Part shown: piece after piece, positions 45,500 through 54,599 of the stretch
How positions within the stretch are numbered: the first letter of the stretch is position 1
Layout of the letters: each line of letters opens with the position of its first letter
From: Burkholderia sp. S171
GTDB lineage: Bacteria; Pseudomonadota; Gammaproteobacteria; Burkholderiales; Burkholderiaceae
Assembly (NCBI RefSeq): GCF_009766085.1
Contig: NZ_LMUF01000035.1
Coordinates: 163,948 to 227,947 of the forward strand
Direction of reading: 5' to 3'
DNA: 64,000 nucleotides
The notes under the pieces: model-generated
The model's input: only the letters and a program-made list of their open reading frames with translations
Told to the model about the DNA's origin: nothing
Database searches by the model: none
Translations under genes and position numbers: made by a program

Positions 45500-45840
45500 T
45501 TGTTGTTCCTCAGAGTCACTTCGGTGCTCAAAGCGGACGCCAATTCCCGGCGGTCGTCATTCGATAGGTCGTCCATTTCGTCCTTGCCGTAGAGCGTAAA
45601 CAACCAGACTTGCCAGCCCGAAACCCAGTAGTAATAAATCACGCGGATTCCGCTGCGCTTTCCTTTTCCCCGCTTGCTGTTGCCGAAGCGAAGCTTACGG
45701 AGGCCACCGGTGCCTTTAATAACATCGCCCGCAGTGGGATGAGCGAGCAGTTCTGCATGAAGCCTGCGATATTCGTCATCGTCAAGATAGTCTTCGCGGT
45801 ACCGGCTGAACGCAGGCAATTCGATAAAGGTGAGTTTCAT
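45496..45840 (-). CDS. RelE/HigB-family toxin
   Basis: This 114-residue toxin of the RelE/ParE superfamily is HigB-2-like. It has FIELPAFSRYREDYLDDDEYRRLHAELLAHPTAGDVIKGTGGLRKLRF and RSGIRVIYYYWVSGWQVWLFTLYGKDE, with the basic and aromatic residues expected for ribosome-dependent mRNA cleavage. It overlaps the antitoxin by 4 bp. The pair is inserted between aspS and nudB, which I recall as close neighbours in related genomes, suggesting mobile acquisition. Confidence 0.88.
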   Translation of the reverse strand: MKLTFIELPAFSRYREDYLDDDEYRRLHAELLAHPTAGDVIKGTGGLRKLRFGNSKRGKGKRSGIRVIYYYWVSGWQVWLFTLYGKDEMDDLSNDDRRELASALSTEVTLRNNK

Positions 45841-45845
45841 TGAAT

Positions 45846-45862
45846 ATACGCAAGTTACGTAT
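45846..45862. promoter_or_regulatory. Palindrome ATACG-N7-CGTAT, toxin-antitoxin operator
   Basis: The dyad lies 5 bp upstream of the toxin start codon. This is the expected position for autorepression by the HigA-like protein. Confidence 0.55.
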
Positions 45863-46184
45863 GTTTAACAAGGCACGCGGCTGCGCCCAAAAAACTTGAC
45901 CAGGCGAATACTTCACATGAGGCGGCTGACGTTTGCGTGGGCGGCTCAGTACGGTAAGGCAGTGCGTTGACTGAAAGCACCTTTGCGATGATTTTTGACC
46001 GACTGCAGGAATCAGATGGACGGAGGGTTGATGGAGCTGCTAGCGTCTCAATTCAGTTCACGCCTCACTCTGCCCCGTCCCCCATTTGCAACAGACGAAA
46101 CGAAACCACGGCCCGGTGCGCCTTTTTCCATTTTTAGGTTACATTCTTCGGCCAGCCTCTTAGAAAGGCCGCAACGTTCCGACC
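45863..46184. other. Intergenic region before nudB
   Basis: No gene is supported in these 320 bases. An open frame from 45995 overlaps the nudB start in another frame and has no domain. The region must hold the nudB-clsB promoter and part of the toxin-antitoxin promoter. Confidence 0.45.
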
Positions 46185-46661
46185 ATGTCCAAGCCGCCGA
46201 AAATCCCCGAATCTGTCCTCGTTGTCATCCATACGCCCGAAATGGAGGTGCTTGTCATTGAGCGCTTCGACCGGCCGGGTTTCTGGCAGTCCGTGACGGG
46301 TTCAAAAGATCACATCGACGAACCGCTGGCCCTGACGGCTGCGCGCGAAGTCGCCGAAGAAACGGGGATCGTGGTCGGCAGCCCGGGCGTGCCGGAGCGC
46401 TCGCTGATCGACTGGCATCATCGGATTGAATACGACATCTATCCCGAATGGCGGCATCGCTATGCCGAAGGCGTCGTGCGTAACGTCGAGCACCAGTTCA
46501 GCCTGCTCGTGCCGCATTGCGTGGAAGTGACGCTAGCGCCGCGTGAGCACACCGCCTTTCTCTGGCTGCCGCTTCGCGAGGCGGCGGCGAAGTGTTTTTC
46601 TTCGTCGAATCGTGAGGCGATCCTGCAATTGCCCGAGCGCCTCGCGGAGCACAACCGGTGA
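46185..46661 (+). CDS. nudB: Dihydroneopterin triphosphate diphosphatase
   Basis: NudB removes pyrophosphate from dihydroneopterin triphosphate in folate synthesis. The 158-residue Nudix hydrolase has the Nudix box GSKDHIDEPLALTAAREVAEETGI (G-x5-E-x7-REVAEETGI), an N-terminal SVLVVIHTPEMEVLVIERFDRPGFWQSVTG typical of NudB, and a downstream EHTAFLWLP. It overlaps the clsB start by 4 bp. Confidence 0.93.
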   Translation: MSKPPKIPESVLVVIHTPEMEVLVIERFDRPGFWQSVTGSKDHIDEPLALTAAREVAEETGIVVGSPGVPERSLIDWHHRIEYDIYPEWRHRYAEGVVRNVEHQFSLLVPHCVEVTLAPREHTAFLWLPLREAAAKCFSSSNREAILQLPERLAEHNR

Positions 46662-47938
46662 TCGGTTTCGGCACGCCCAAACGGCGGTTCGCCCGACTCA
46701 AGCTGGCGCTGTTTGGCGGACGCCGCCCAGTACGGTTGTGCTTCACCATCAACAACACGGTGCGGCTGTTCAAATCCGGCGTCGAATTTTTCCCGGCGCT
46801 GATTGAACGCATCGACGCCGCGCAGCACGACGTCTCGCTTGAAACCTACATCTTCTGTGACGACGCAGCCGGCCACGCCGTTTCCACCGCGCTGATGAAC
46901 GCGGCCCGGCGCGGCGTGCATGTACGCGTGATCACGGACGGTATCGGCACCGCGAAGCTTCCGCTCTTCGACGAATGGGCACAGGCGAACGTCGAGCATC
47001 GCGTGTACAACCCGCACCTGTTCGGACAGCTTGGTTTTTCGCGCACGCATCGTAAGCTGGTGGTCATCGATCATCACATTGCATTCTGCGGCGGCATTAA
47101 TATTGTCGATGACTTCGAGCAGAACGGCGTCCATCTTGACCACGCGCGCTGGGATTTCTCGCTGGAGGCGCAAGGCCCGGTAGTCAAGGACGTGCGGGAA
47201 GCCTTCGATCTTCAATGGCAGCGGATTCGCCTCGGCGTGAAGCCGCTGGCGCCGCGGCCGCAGGATCAGCAGGCTTCGCCGGCTGCATCGTCGAGAACGA
47301 ACCGGCGCGCATTGCGAGCGCGCCTGCGAGCGCGGCGGGGCCTGATCCACGCGGTCGATCAGCCGTGCGTGGCGTTCGTCGCCCGCGACAACCTGCTCAA
47401 CCGGCGTGCAATCGAAAAGGCGTATCTCGCCGCGATTTCGCACGCAGAAAAAGAAGTGATGTTGGCGAATCCGTATTTCATGCCGGGGCGCAAGCTGCGC
47501 CGCGCGCTGGCGCGTGCTGCACAGCGTGGCGTACGCGTCACACTGGTGATTGGAAGAAAGGAGTTTGTCGCACTCGATTACGCCACGCCGTTCTTGTATC
47601 GCAATCTTCTGAAGTATGGCGTGCGGATCGCGGAGTACGAGAAAACCATGTTGCACGGCAAAGTGGCGGTGGTGGACTCGAACTGGGCGACGGTCGGATC
47701 GTCAAATTTGGACGCATTGAGCCTCGTGCTGAACAATGAGGCCAACATGGTGCTGGTGAACCACGAGAACGAGATCGTGAAGCTGCGCGACGCGATCCTG
47801 GCAGCCTTCCATGACGGCCGCCCGATTACCGTCGAGCAATACGCGGCGCGCCCGGTTGGTGAGCGTCTGCTTAATTGGCTTGCGTACAACGCGTATCGCA
47901 CGATGATGAAAATGCTCACCATCGGCCGCTACGATTAA
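46658..47938 (+). CDS. clsB: Cardiolipin synthase B
   Basis: ClsB is a phospholipase D-superfamily enzyme that makes cardiolipin from phosphatidyl donors at the inner membrane. The 426-residue protein has two HKD motifs, HRKLVVIDHHIAFCGGINIVDD (about residue 131) and HGKVAVVDSNWATVGSSNLD (about residue 331). It has no N-terminal transmembrane helices, unlike ClsA. The GTG start overlaps the nudB stop codon. Confidence 0.93.
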   Translation: MIGFGTPKRRFARLKLALFGGRRPVRLCFTINNTVRLFKSGVEFFPALIERIDAAQHDVSLETYIFCDDAAGHAVSTALMNAARRGVHVRVITDGIGTAKLPLFDEWAQANVEHRVYNPHLFGQLGFSRTHRKLVVIDHHIAFCGGINIVDDFEQNGVHLDHARWDFSLEAQGPVVKDVREAFDLQWQRIRLGVKPLAPRPQDQQASPAASSRTNRRALRARLRARRGLIHAVDQPCVAFVARDNLLNRRAIEKAYLAAISHAEKEVMLANPYFMPGRKLRRALARAAQRGVRVTLVIGRKEFVALDYATPFLYRNLLKYGVRIAEYEKTMLHGKVAVVDSNWATVGSSNLDALSLVLNNEANMVLVNHENEIVKLRDAILAAFHDGRPITVEQYAARPVGERLLNWLAYNAYRTMMKMLTIGRYD

Positions 47939-48074
47939 GGCGTAAAAAACGCCGCGCGGTCAAACCCGGGCAGGCCCGACTGGCTGTCTGCTTATAAACC
48001 GGGACAAACTAAGACTCATCCGATCGATGTGGTCAGAAGTTAGACCCGCTTTTCTAATAAAAAGCTTGTTTCAT

Positions 48075-48107
48075 GAACGGCTAGCTATAACAATAGTACG
48101 GCCGTTC
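48075..48107. promoter_or_regulatory. Inverted repeat GAACGGC-N19-GCCGTTC, candidate TetR operator
   Basis: Perfect 7-bp arms flank AT-rich sequence (CTATAACAAT) 18 bp before the TetR start. The location suits autoregulation of the TetR gene and control of the downstream beta-oxidation genes. Confidence 0.45.
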
Positions 48108-48124
48108 GATTTTATTTCGATTCA

Positions 48125-48742
48125 ATGAAAACGGTAAAGATCATGCGAAAAGGCGAACAGACACGCGTCGCGATCCTCGATGCTGCGCTGGACCTGGCAA
48201 GCAGGGACGGACTTGAGGGTTTGACGATCGGCTTGCTGGCCGAACGGATGCAAATGAGCAAGAGCGGCGTATTCGCGCATTTCGGCTCGCGCGAGGATCT
48301 TCAGGTGGAGGTGGTGAAGGAATATCACCGTCGCTTTGAAGACGAAGTGTTCTACCCGAGCTTGCGCGAAGCCCGCGGTTTGCCGCGCTTGCGTTCAATG
48401 CTGGCGCGCTGGATGGAAAAGCGCATTGAAGAAGTGACGACAGGCTGTATCTACATCAGCGGTGCGGTGGAGTACGACGATCGCGCCGACAGCGCGGTCC
48501 GCGAGCAACTTGTGCACAGCGTGACCACCTGGCGAGCGGCGCTCACGCGTGCGATCAACCAGGCGAAAGATGAAGGGCATCTGCGCTCGGATACGGATCC
48601 GGCGTTGATGCTGTTTGAACTCTATAGCTTCACGCTCGGCCTGCATCATGATGCGCGTTTCCTGCACTTGCCGGAGGCGGTGCAACTGACGCGGGACGCG
48701 CTGGAAAAAACGATTGTTTCGTATCAAAGCAACGGCCATTAG
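48125..48742 (+). CDS. TetR-family regulator of fatty-acid degradation
   Basis: This 205-residue repressor has an N-terminal TetR helix-turn-helix (RVAILDAALDLASRDGLEGLTIGLLAERMQMSKSGVFAHFGSRED, about residues 13-57) and a C-terminal TetR_C-type ligand domain. It heads five genes in one direction and is 87 bp before the acyl-CoA dehydrogenase. An acyl-CoA ligand is inferred by analogy with FadR/PsrA-type regulators. Confidence 0.88.
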   Translation: MKTVKIMRKGEQTRVAILDAALDLASRDGLEGLTIGLLAERMQMSKSGVFAHFGSREDLQVEVVKEYHRRFEDEVFYPSLREARGLPRLRSMLARWMEKRIEEVTTGCIYISGAVEYDDRADSAVREQLVHSVTTWRAALTRAINQAKDEGHLRSDTDPALMLFELYSFTLGLHHDARFLHLPEAVQLTRDALEKTIVSYQSNGH

Positions 48743-48829
48743 GCGTCGGGCGGATCAGCAGAGGGCAAGCAATACGGCAGATTCGGTGGCGACCAAGGCC
48801 CAAGCTTCCTGGACACTTGGAGAAGAAAA

Positions 48830-50617
48830 ATGGGACAGTACACAGCGCCGCTGCGGGACATGCAATTTGTCTTGCATGAATTGCTCAACGTGGAAGCCGA
48901 GGTCAAGAACATGCCGAAGCATGCCGACCTCGACGTGGACACGATCAATCAGGTTCTCGAAGAGGCCGGCAAGTTTTGCGCCGAGGTGCTTTTCCCGTTG
49001 AACCAGATTGGCGACCGCGAAGGCTGCACGTACGAAGGCGACGGCGTCGTGCGCACGCCGGCGGGGTTCAAGGAAGCGTACAAACAATACGTGGAAGCGG
49101 GCTGGCCGGCACTGGGTTGCGATCCGGAATACGGCGGCCAGGGCTTGCCCGCGTTCGTGAACAACGCGCTGTTCGAAATGCTGAATTCGGCGAACCAGGC
49201 CTGGACGATGTATCCCGGCTTGTCGCATGGCGCGTATGAATGCGTTCACGCGCATGGTGCGCCCGAGTTGCAGAAAACCTACTTGCCAAAGCTTGTGGAC
49301 GGTACCTGGACCGGCACTATGTGCCTAACGGAACCGCATTGCGGCACGGATCTAGGCATGCTGCGCACGAAGGCCGAGCCGAACAGCGACGGTTCCTACG
49401 CCATCAGCGGCACGAAGATTTTTATCTCCAGCGGCGAACATGATCTAGCTGAGAACATTGTGCATCTGGTGTTGGCTCGCTTGCCGGGCGCACCAATTGG
49501 CACGAAGGGCATCTCGCTTTTCATCGTGCCGAAGTTCATTCCGACTGACGCGGGCGCTCCCGGTGAACGCAACGGCGTGAAGTGCGGTTCCATCGAACAC
49601 AAGATGGGGATTCACGGTAATTCAACGTGCGTCATCAACCTGGATTCAGCGAAGGGCTGGCTTGTCGGTGAACCGAACAAGGGCTTGAACGCCATGTTCG
49701 TGATGATGAACGCCGCGCGTCTGGGCGTTGGCATGCAAGGGCTGGGGCTGACGGAAATCGCGTATCAGAACTCCCTCGTGTACGCGAAGGAACGCCTGCA
49801 AATGCGTTCGCTGACCGGCCCGAAAGCGCCGGAGAAAGCGGCTGATCCGATCATCGTGCATCCGGATGTTCGGCGCATGTTGCTCACGCAAAAGGCCTAC
49901 GCCGAAGCGGGCCGCGCGTTCACGTACTGGGCTGCGCTGAACATCGATAAAGAGCTGTCCCACGCCGATGAAACCGCGCGTAAAGACGCCGCCGATCTCG
50001 TCGCGCTGCTCACGCCGGTCATCAAGGCGTTCCTGACGGACAACGCGTTCGAAGGCACGAACATGGGCATGCAGATCTACGGAGGCCATGGTTTCATCTC
50101 CGAATGGGGCATGGAGCAATACGTGCGCGATGCCCGCATCAACATGATCTACGAAGGCACGAATTCGATTCAGGCTTTGGACCTGCTCGGCCGCAAGATT
50201 CTCGGCGACATGGGCGCGAAGCTGAAGAAGTTCGGCAAGCTCGTGACCGACTTCGTGGAAGAAGAAGGCGTGAAGCCGGAGATGCAGGAGTTCATCAACC
50301 CGCTCGCGGATATCGGCGATAAGGTGCAGAAGCTGACCATGGAAATCGGCATGAAGGCGATGCAGAATCCGGACGAAGTCGGCGCCGCTGCCGTGCCTTA
50401 TATGCGCACTGTCGGACATCTGGTGTTCTCGTATTTCTGGGCGCGCATGGCACGTATTGCGCTGGACAAGGAAGCCGAAGGCGATCCGTTCTACAAAGCG
50501 AAGCTCGCCACCGCGCGGTTCTATTTCGCCAAGCTGCTGCCTGAAACGGCATCGACGATTCGTGCTGCACGCGCCGGATCGAAGACGCTGATGGACTACG
50601 ACGAAGCCTTGTTCTAG
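48830..50617 (+). CDS. Acyl-CoA dehydrogenase
   Basis: This 595-residue FAD enzyme catalyses the first oxidation of beta-oxidation. It has the N-terminal AcdN extension (MGQYTAPLRDMQFVLHELL) and central acyl-CoA dehydrogenase domains (MCLTEPHCGTDLGMLRTKA; GNSTCVINLDSAKGWLVGEPNKGLN; YGGHGFISEWGMEQYVRDARINMIYEGTNSIQALDL, with the glutamate of IYEGTN as likely base). A C-terminal extension of about 130 residues follows. This is the long FadE-like type common in Burkholderia. Confidence 0.95.
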   Translation: MGQYTAPLRDMQFVLHELLNVEAEVKNMPKHADLDVDTINQVLEEAGKFCAEVLFPLNQIGDREGCTYEGDGVVRTPAGFKEAYKQYVEAGWPALGCDPEYGGQGLPAFVNNALFEMLNSANQAWTMYPGLSHGAYECVHAHGAPELQKTYLPKLVDGTWTGTMCLTEPHCGTDLGMLRTKAEPNSDGSYAISGTKIFISSGEHDLAENIVHLVLARLPGAPIGTKGISLFIVPKFIPTDAGAPGERNGVKCGSIEHKMGIHGNSTCVINLDSAKGWLVGEPNKGLNAMFVMMNAARLGVGMQGLGLTEIAYQNSLVYAKERLQMRSLTGPKAPEKAADPIIVHPDVRRMLLTQKAYAEAGRAFTYWAALNIDKELSHADETARKDAADLVALLTPVIKAFLTDNAFEGTNMGMQIYGGHGFISEWGMEQYVRDARINMIYEGTNSIQALDLLGRKILGDMGAKLKKFGKLVTDFVEEEGVKPEMQEFINPLADIGDKVQKLTMEIGMKAMQNPDEVGAAAVPYMRTVGHLVFSYFWARMARIALDKEAEGDPFYKAKLATARFYFAKLLPETASTIRAARAGSKTLMDYDEALF

Positions 50618-50693
50618 GCCTCTTTTGCACTGCGCCGCGTCTTCAACGGACGTGGCGCATCGTCTTACCGAATACCCCTCCCGGAGACACAAC

Positions 50694-53129
50694 GTGAGCA
50701 ATCTGAACATACGCAAGGTGGCCGTGCTCGGCGCCGGCGTGATGGGCGCGCAGATCGCTGCGCACCTGATCAACGCCCAGGTGCCGGTCCTGCTGTTCGA
50801 CCTGCCGGCTAAAGAAGGTCCGAAGAACGGCATCGCGTTGAAAGCGATTGAGAACCTGAGAAAGCTGTCGCCCGCGCCATTCGGCGTGAAGGACGACGCG
50901 CAATATATCCAGCCCGCGAATTACGACGACGACATCGAGAAGCTGAGGGAATGTGATCTCGTGATCGAAGCGATCGCCGAGCGCATGGACTGGAAGCACG
51001 ACTTGTACAAGAAGGTGTCGCCGTATATTGGCGCGAAGGCGATCTTCGCCAGCAATACGTCGGGGCTGTCGATCACGGAGTTGTCGAAGGGATTTTCGGA
51101 CGAACTCAAGGCGCGTTTTTGCGGCGTGCACTTTTTCAATCCGCCGCGCTACATGCATTTGGTCGAACTGATCCCGACCGACACCACGCAACCGCAGATT
51201 CTCGACCAGCTGGAAACGTTCCTGACGAGCGTGGTCGGCAAGGGTGTCGTGCGTGCAAAAGACACGCCGAATTTCATCGCGAATCGCGTGGGCGTATTTT
51301 CGATTCTCGCGGTGATCGCCGAAGCCGAAAAGTTCGGACTGCGTTTCGATGAAGTCGATGACCTGACTGGCGCACGCCTGGGTCGTGCGAAATCGGCGAC
51401 GTTCCGCACGGCGGACGTGGTCGGCCTCGACACCATGGCGCACGTCATCAAGACGATGCAGGACAATCTCTCCGACGATCCTTTCCTGGCGTTGTACGAA
51501 ACGCCGGCCGTGCTCGCTGGCTTGGTGAAGAACGGCGCGCTGGGGCAAAAATCGGGCGCTGGCTTCTACAAGAAAGAAGGCAAAGCAATCAAGGTGCTGG
51601 ACCCGAAGACGGGAACCTACGTCGATGGCGGCGGCAAGGCGGATGAACTCGTCGGCCGCATCTTGAAGCGCCCGCCGGCGGAACGCCTGAAGCTGCTTCG
51701 CGAATCGCAGCATCCGCAAGCGCAATTCCTGTGGTCCATTTTCCGCGATGTGTTCCATTACATCGGCGTGCATCTGGAATCGGTTGCGGACAATGCCCGC
51801 GATATCGATCTCGCGATTCGCTGGGGTTTCGGCTGGAACGAAGGTCCGTTCGAAGGCTGGCAAGCGGCTGGCTGGACGCAAGTGGCGAAGTGGGTTCAGG
51901 AAGATATCGATGCAGGCAAGGCGTTGTCGAAAGCGCCGTTGCCATCGTGGGTGTTCGACGGTCCTGTGGCCGAGAAAGGCGGCGTGCATACGGCGGAAGG
52001 ATCGTGGTCGGCAACGGCTTCTAAATTCATTCCGCGTTCATCGCTCGATGTCTACAAGAAACAAGTATTCCGCGCACCGCTGATCGGCGAGACGGGTGTC
52101 GATCCGAAAACCTACGGCAAGACGCTGTTCGAAACCGACGCCGTGCGTGCCTGGGTCGATGACCGTGCAGGTGAGGACGATGTCGTGATCGTCTCGTTCA
52201 AAAGCAAGATGAACACGATCGGGCCGGCGGTGATCGAAGGGTTGACGAAGGCGATCGAACTCGCTGAAGCCGATTACAAGGGCGTCGTCATTTGGCAAAC
52301 GTCCGCGTTGAAACTCGGTAATCCGGGCGGAGCCTTCTCGGCCGGCGCGAACCTCGAAGAAGCCATGCCCGCGTTCATGATGGGCGGCGCGAAGGGTATC
52401 GAACCATTTGTGAAGATGTTCCAGCAAGGCATGTTGCGCGTGAAGTACGCGAGCGTGCCGGTGGTGGCTGCTGTGTCGGGGATCGCGCTTGGCGGCGGTT
52501 GCGAACTCGCGCTGCATTCGGCGAAGCGTGTTGCGCACATCGAAAGCTATATGGGGTTGGTGGAAGTGGGCGTCGGGCTTGTGCCGGCGGGCGGTGGTTT
52601 GAAGGAAGCGGCGTTGCGTGCGGCGACTGCGGCCAGCGCCGTGAACGCAACCAGCGATCTCTTGAAATTCCTGCAGAAATCGTTTGAAAACGCCGCGATG
52701 GCTAAGGTCTCCGCATCGGCGCTGGAAGCGCGTTCGATGGGGTATCTCAAACCGTCCGACACGATCGTTTTCAACGTGCACGAATTGCTCGATATCGCGA
52801 AGAAGGAAGCACGGGCTCTTTCGGCGGCGGGTTATCGCGCGCCGTTGCGCGTCACGCAGATTCCCGTTGCCGGACGCTCGGCGATCTCGACCATCAAGGC
52901 GTCGCTCGTGAATATGCGCGATGGCCGCTTCATCAGCGATCACGATTTCCTGATCGCTAGCCGTATCGCGGAAGCGGTGTGCGGCGGGGACGTGGAAGCA
53001 GGCAGTCTCGTCGATGAAGAGTGGTTGCTGGCGCTTGAACGTCGCGCGTTTGTCGACTTGCTCGGCACTGCAAAGACGCAGGAACGGATCATGGGCATGT
53101 TGCAAACCGGCAAGCCGGTTCGTAACTAA
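50694..53129 (+). CDS. 3-hydroxyacyl-CoA dehydrogenase / enoyl-CoA hydratase fusion (FadN type)
   Basis: This 811-residue bifunctional beta-oxidation enzyme has its dehydrogenase half first. The Rossmann motif KVAVLGAGVMGAQIAAHL is at residues 7-24, with CGVHFFNPPRYMHLVELIP. A crotonase domain follows from about residue 500 (GGAFSAGANLEEAMPAFM, VAAVSGIALGGGCELALHSA, MGLVEVGVGLVPAGGG). This is the reverse of E. coli FadB and matches B. subtilis FadN. The start is GTG 50694 after CCGGAGAC. Confidence 0.93.
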   Translation: MSNLNIRKVAVLGAGVMGAQIAAHLINAQVPVLLFDLPAKEGPKNGIALKAIENLRKLSPAPFGVKDDAQYIQPANYDDDIEKLRECDLVIEAIAERMDWKHDLYKKVSPYIGAKAIFASNTSGLSITELSKGFSDELKARFCGVHFFNPPRYMHLVELIPTDTTQPQILDQLETFLTSVVGKGVVRAKDTPNFIANRVGVFSILAVIAEAEKFGLRFDEVDDLTGARLGRAKSATFRTADVVGLDTMAHVIKTMQDNLSDDPFLALYETPAVLAGLVKNGALGQKSGAGFYKKEGKAIKVLDPKTGTYVDGGGKADELVGRILKRPPAERLKLLRESQHPQAQFLWSIFRDVFHYIGVHLESVADNARDIDLAIRWGFGWNEGPFEGWQAAGWTQVAKWVQEDIDAGKALSKAPLPSWVFDGPVAEKGGVHTAEGSWSATASKFIPRSSLDVYKKQVFRAPLIGETGVDPKTYGKTLFETDAVRAWVDDRAGEDDVVIVSFKSKMNTIGPAVIEGLTKAIELAEADYKGVVIWQTSALKLGNPGGAFSAGANLEEAMPAFMMGGAKGIEPFVKMFQQGMLRVKYASVPVVAAVSGIALGGGCELALHSAKRVAHIESYMGLVEVGVGLVPAGGGLKEAALRAATAASAVNATSDLLKFLQKSFENAAMAKVSASALEARSMGYLKPSDTIVFNVHELLDIAKKEARALSAAGYRAPLRVTQIPVAGRSAISTIKASLVNMRDGRFISDHDFLIASRIAEAVCGGDVEAGSLVDEEWLLALERRAFVDLLGTAKTQERIMGMLQTGKPVRN

Positions 53130-53167
53130 CGCGCGCAACTTAACATTTGCGTTGGCGGGAGTAAGGC

Positions 53168-53207
53168 ATGGGGCTGGAGTAAGCGCTATGGGGCTGGAGT
53201 AAGCGCT
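53168..53207 (+). repeat. 20-bp tandem direct repeat
   Basis: Two adjacent identical 20-bp units run from ATGGGGCTGG to TAAGCGCT. The second unit forms the left side of the first hairpin, so the first unit looks like a partial duplication of the hairpin element. Confidence 0.85.
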
Positions 53208-53225
53208 AAAGCGCTAACTCCAGCC
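53192..53225 (+). repeat. Hairpin element 1 in the fadN-fadA gap
   Basis: Arms GGCTGGAGT / ACTCCAGCC (9 bp, perfect) enclose a second stem AGCGC / GCGCT with a TAAA loop, after one A-A mismatch. It shares its core with element 2. Confidence 0.85.
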
Positions 53226-53259
53226 GACACGCCATCACCGGTCGGCGCAAAGTGCATGG

Positions 53260-53293
53260 GACCAGAGTAAGCGCTAAAGCGCCAACTCTGGTC
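53260..53293 (+). repeat. Hairpin element 2 in the fadN-fadA gap
   Basis: Arms GACCAGAGT / ACTCTGGTC (9 bp, perfect) enclose GCGC / GCGC with the same TAAA loop. Relative to element 1, three stem pairs differ and each change is compensated on the other side, so the fold is conserved. Confidence 0.85.
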
Positions 53294-53309
53294 GACATAG
53301 GAGCTGCAA

Positions 53310-54509
53310 ATGAGCAAACAAGTGCAGGACGCATACATTGTCGCCGCGAGCCGGACGCCTATCGGTAAAGCGCCGCGTGGCATCTTCAAGAACACGCGGC
53401 CCGATGAGCTGCTGGTCCACGCGATCCGTTCAGCCGTCGCACAAGTGCCGGGGCTCGACACCAAGCTGATTGAAGACGCGATCATCGGTTGCGCGATTCC
53501 CGAAGGCGAGCAAGGCCTGAACGTGGCGCGTATCGGCGCGTTGCTGGCCGGTCTGCCGAACTCGGTCGGCGGCGTGACCGTCAACCGCTTTTGCGCATCG
53601 GGCGTGACCGCATTGGCAATGGCGGCCGACCGGATTCGCGTCGGTGAATCGGACGTGATGATCGCCGGCGGATGCGAGTCCATGAGCATGGTGCCCATGA
53701 TGGGCAACAAGCCGTCGCTGTCGCCGCATATCTTCGATCGCGACGAGAACGTCGGCATTGCTTACGGTATGGGCCTGACGGCCGAACGCGTGGCCGAGCG
53801 CTGGAAGATCAGTCGCGAAGCGCAGGACGCGTTCTCGGTGGAATCGCATCGGCGTGCGCTCGAAGCGCAACGCACCGGCGAGTTCAACGATGAAATCGCG
53901 GCGTTCACGCTGAACGAACGTTTCCCGGATCTGGCAACGGGTGAGATCCGAGTCAACGCTCGCGAGATCAAGAACGATGAAGGCCCGCGCGAGGGCACGA
54001 CCCTGGAAGGGCTCGCCAAGCTGCGTCCCGTCTTTGCCGCGAAGGGTTCGGTCACGGCGGGCAACAGCTCGCAAACCTCCGACGGCGCGGGTGCGTTGAT
54101 CGTGGTCAGCGAGAAGATCCTCAAGCAATTCAACCTGACGCCGCTCGCGCGGTTCGTGAGCTTTGCGGTGCGTGGCGTGCCGCCGGAAATCATGGGCATC
54201 GGGCCGAAGGAAGCGATTCCCGCAGCGTTGAAGGCGGCAGGTTTGACGCAGGACGATATCGACTGGATCGAACTGAACGAAGCATTCGCGGCGCAATCGC
54301 TGGCTGTGATCCAGGACCTGGGACTCGATCCGTCGAAGATCAATCCGCTTGGCGGCGCGATTGCGCTGGGTCATCCGCTGGGCGCGACGGGCGCCATTCG
54401 TGCCGCGACGGTCGTGCACGGTTTGCGCCGGCGCAACCTGAAGTACGGCATGGTGACCATGTGCGTGGGAACGGGCATGGGCGCGGCGGGCATTATCGAA
54501 CGGATGTGA
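53310..54509 (+). CDS. fadA: Acetyl-CoA acyltransferase (thiolase, FadA type)
   Basis: This 399-residue thiolase carries out the last step of beta-oxidation. The nucleophilic cysteine is in VNRFCASGVTALAMAADRI (about residue 94). The histidine is in GGAIALGHPLGATGA (about 354) and the second cysteine is in MVTMCVGTGMGAAGI (about 386). AGGAGC precedes the ATG. It forms a functional unit with the FadN-type fusion upstream, though the 180-bp gap with hairpins may uncouple expression. Confidence 0.94.
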   Translation: MSKQVQDAYIVAASRTPIGKAPRGIFKNTRPDELLVHAIRSAVAQVPGLDTKLIEDAIIGCAIPEGEQGLNVARIGALLAGLPNSVGGVTVNRFCASGVTALAMAADRIRVGESDVMIAGGCESMSMVPMMGNKPSLSPHIFDRDENVGIAYGMGLTAERVAERWKISREAQDAFSVESHRRALEAQRTGEFNDEIAAFTLNERFPDLATGEIRVNAREIKNDEGPREGTTLEGLAKLRPVFAAKGSVTAGNSSQTSDGAGALIVVSEKILKQFNLTPLARFVSFAVRGVPPEIMGIGPKEAIPAALKAAGLTQDDIDWIELNEAFAAQSLAVIQDLGLDPSKINPLGGAIALGHPLGATGAIRAATVVHGLRRRNLKYGMVTMCVGTGMGAAGIIERM

Positions 54510-54531
54510 ACGGGGTTCGCTAAAACGTAAA

Positions 54532-54571
54532 AACAACGGTTCGCGCACCATCCGGTTCGCGGACCGTTGTT
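54532..54571 (+). terminator. Hairpin after thiolase gene
   Basis: Arms AACAACGGT / ACCGTTGTT surround a loop with a further GCG-rich pairing, followed by TCTTTC. It is a probable terminator or attenuating stem between the thiolase and hydratase genes. Confidence 0.65.
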
Positions 54572-54599
54572 TCTTTCAGGATTCATTCAGGAGACAGGA

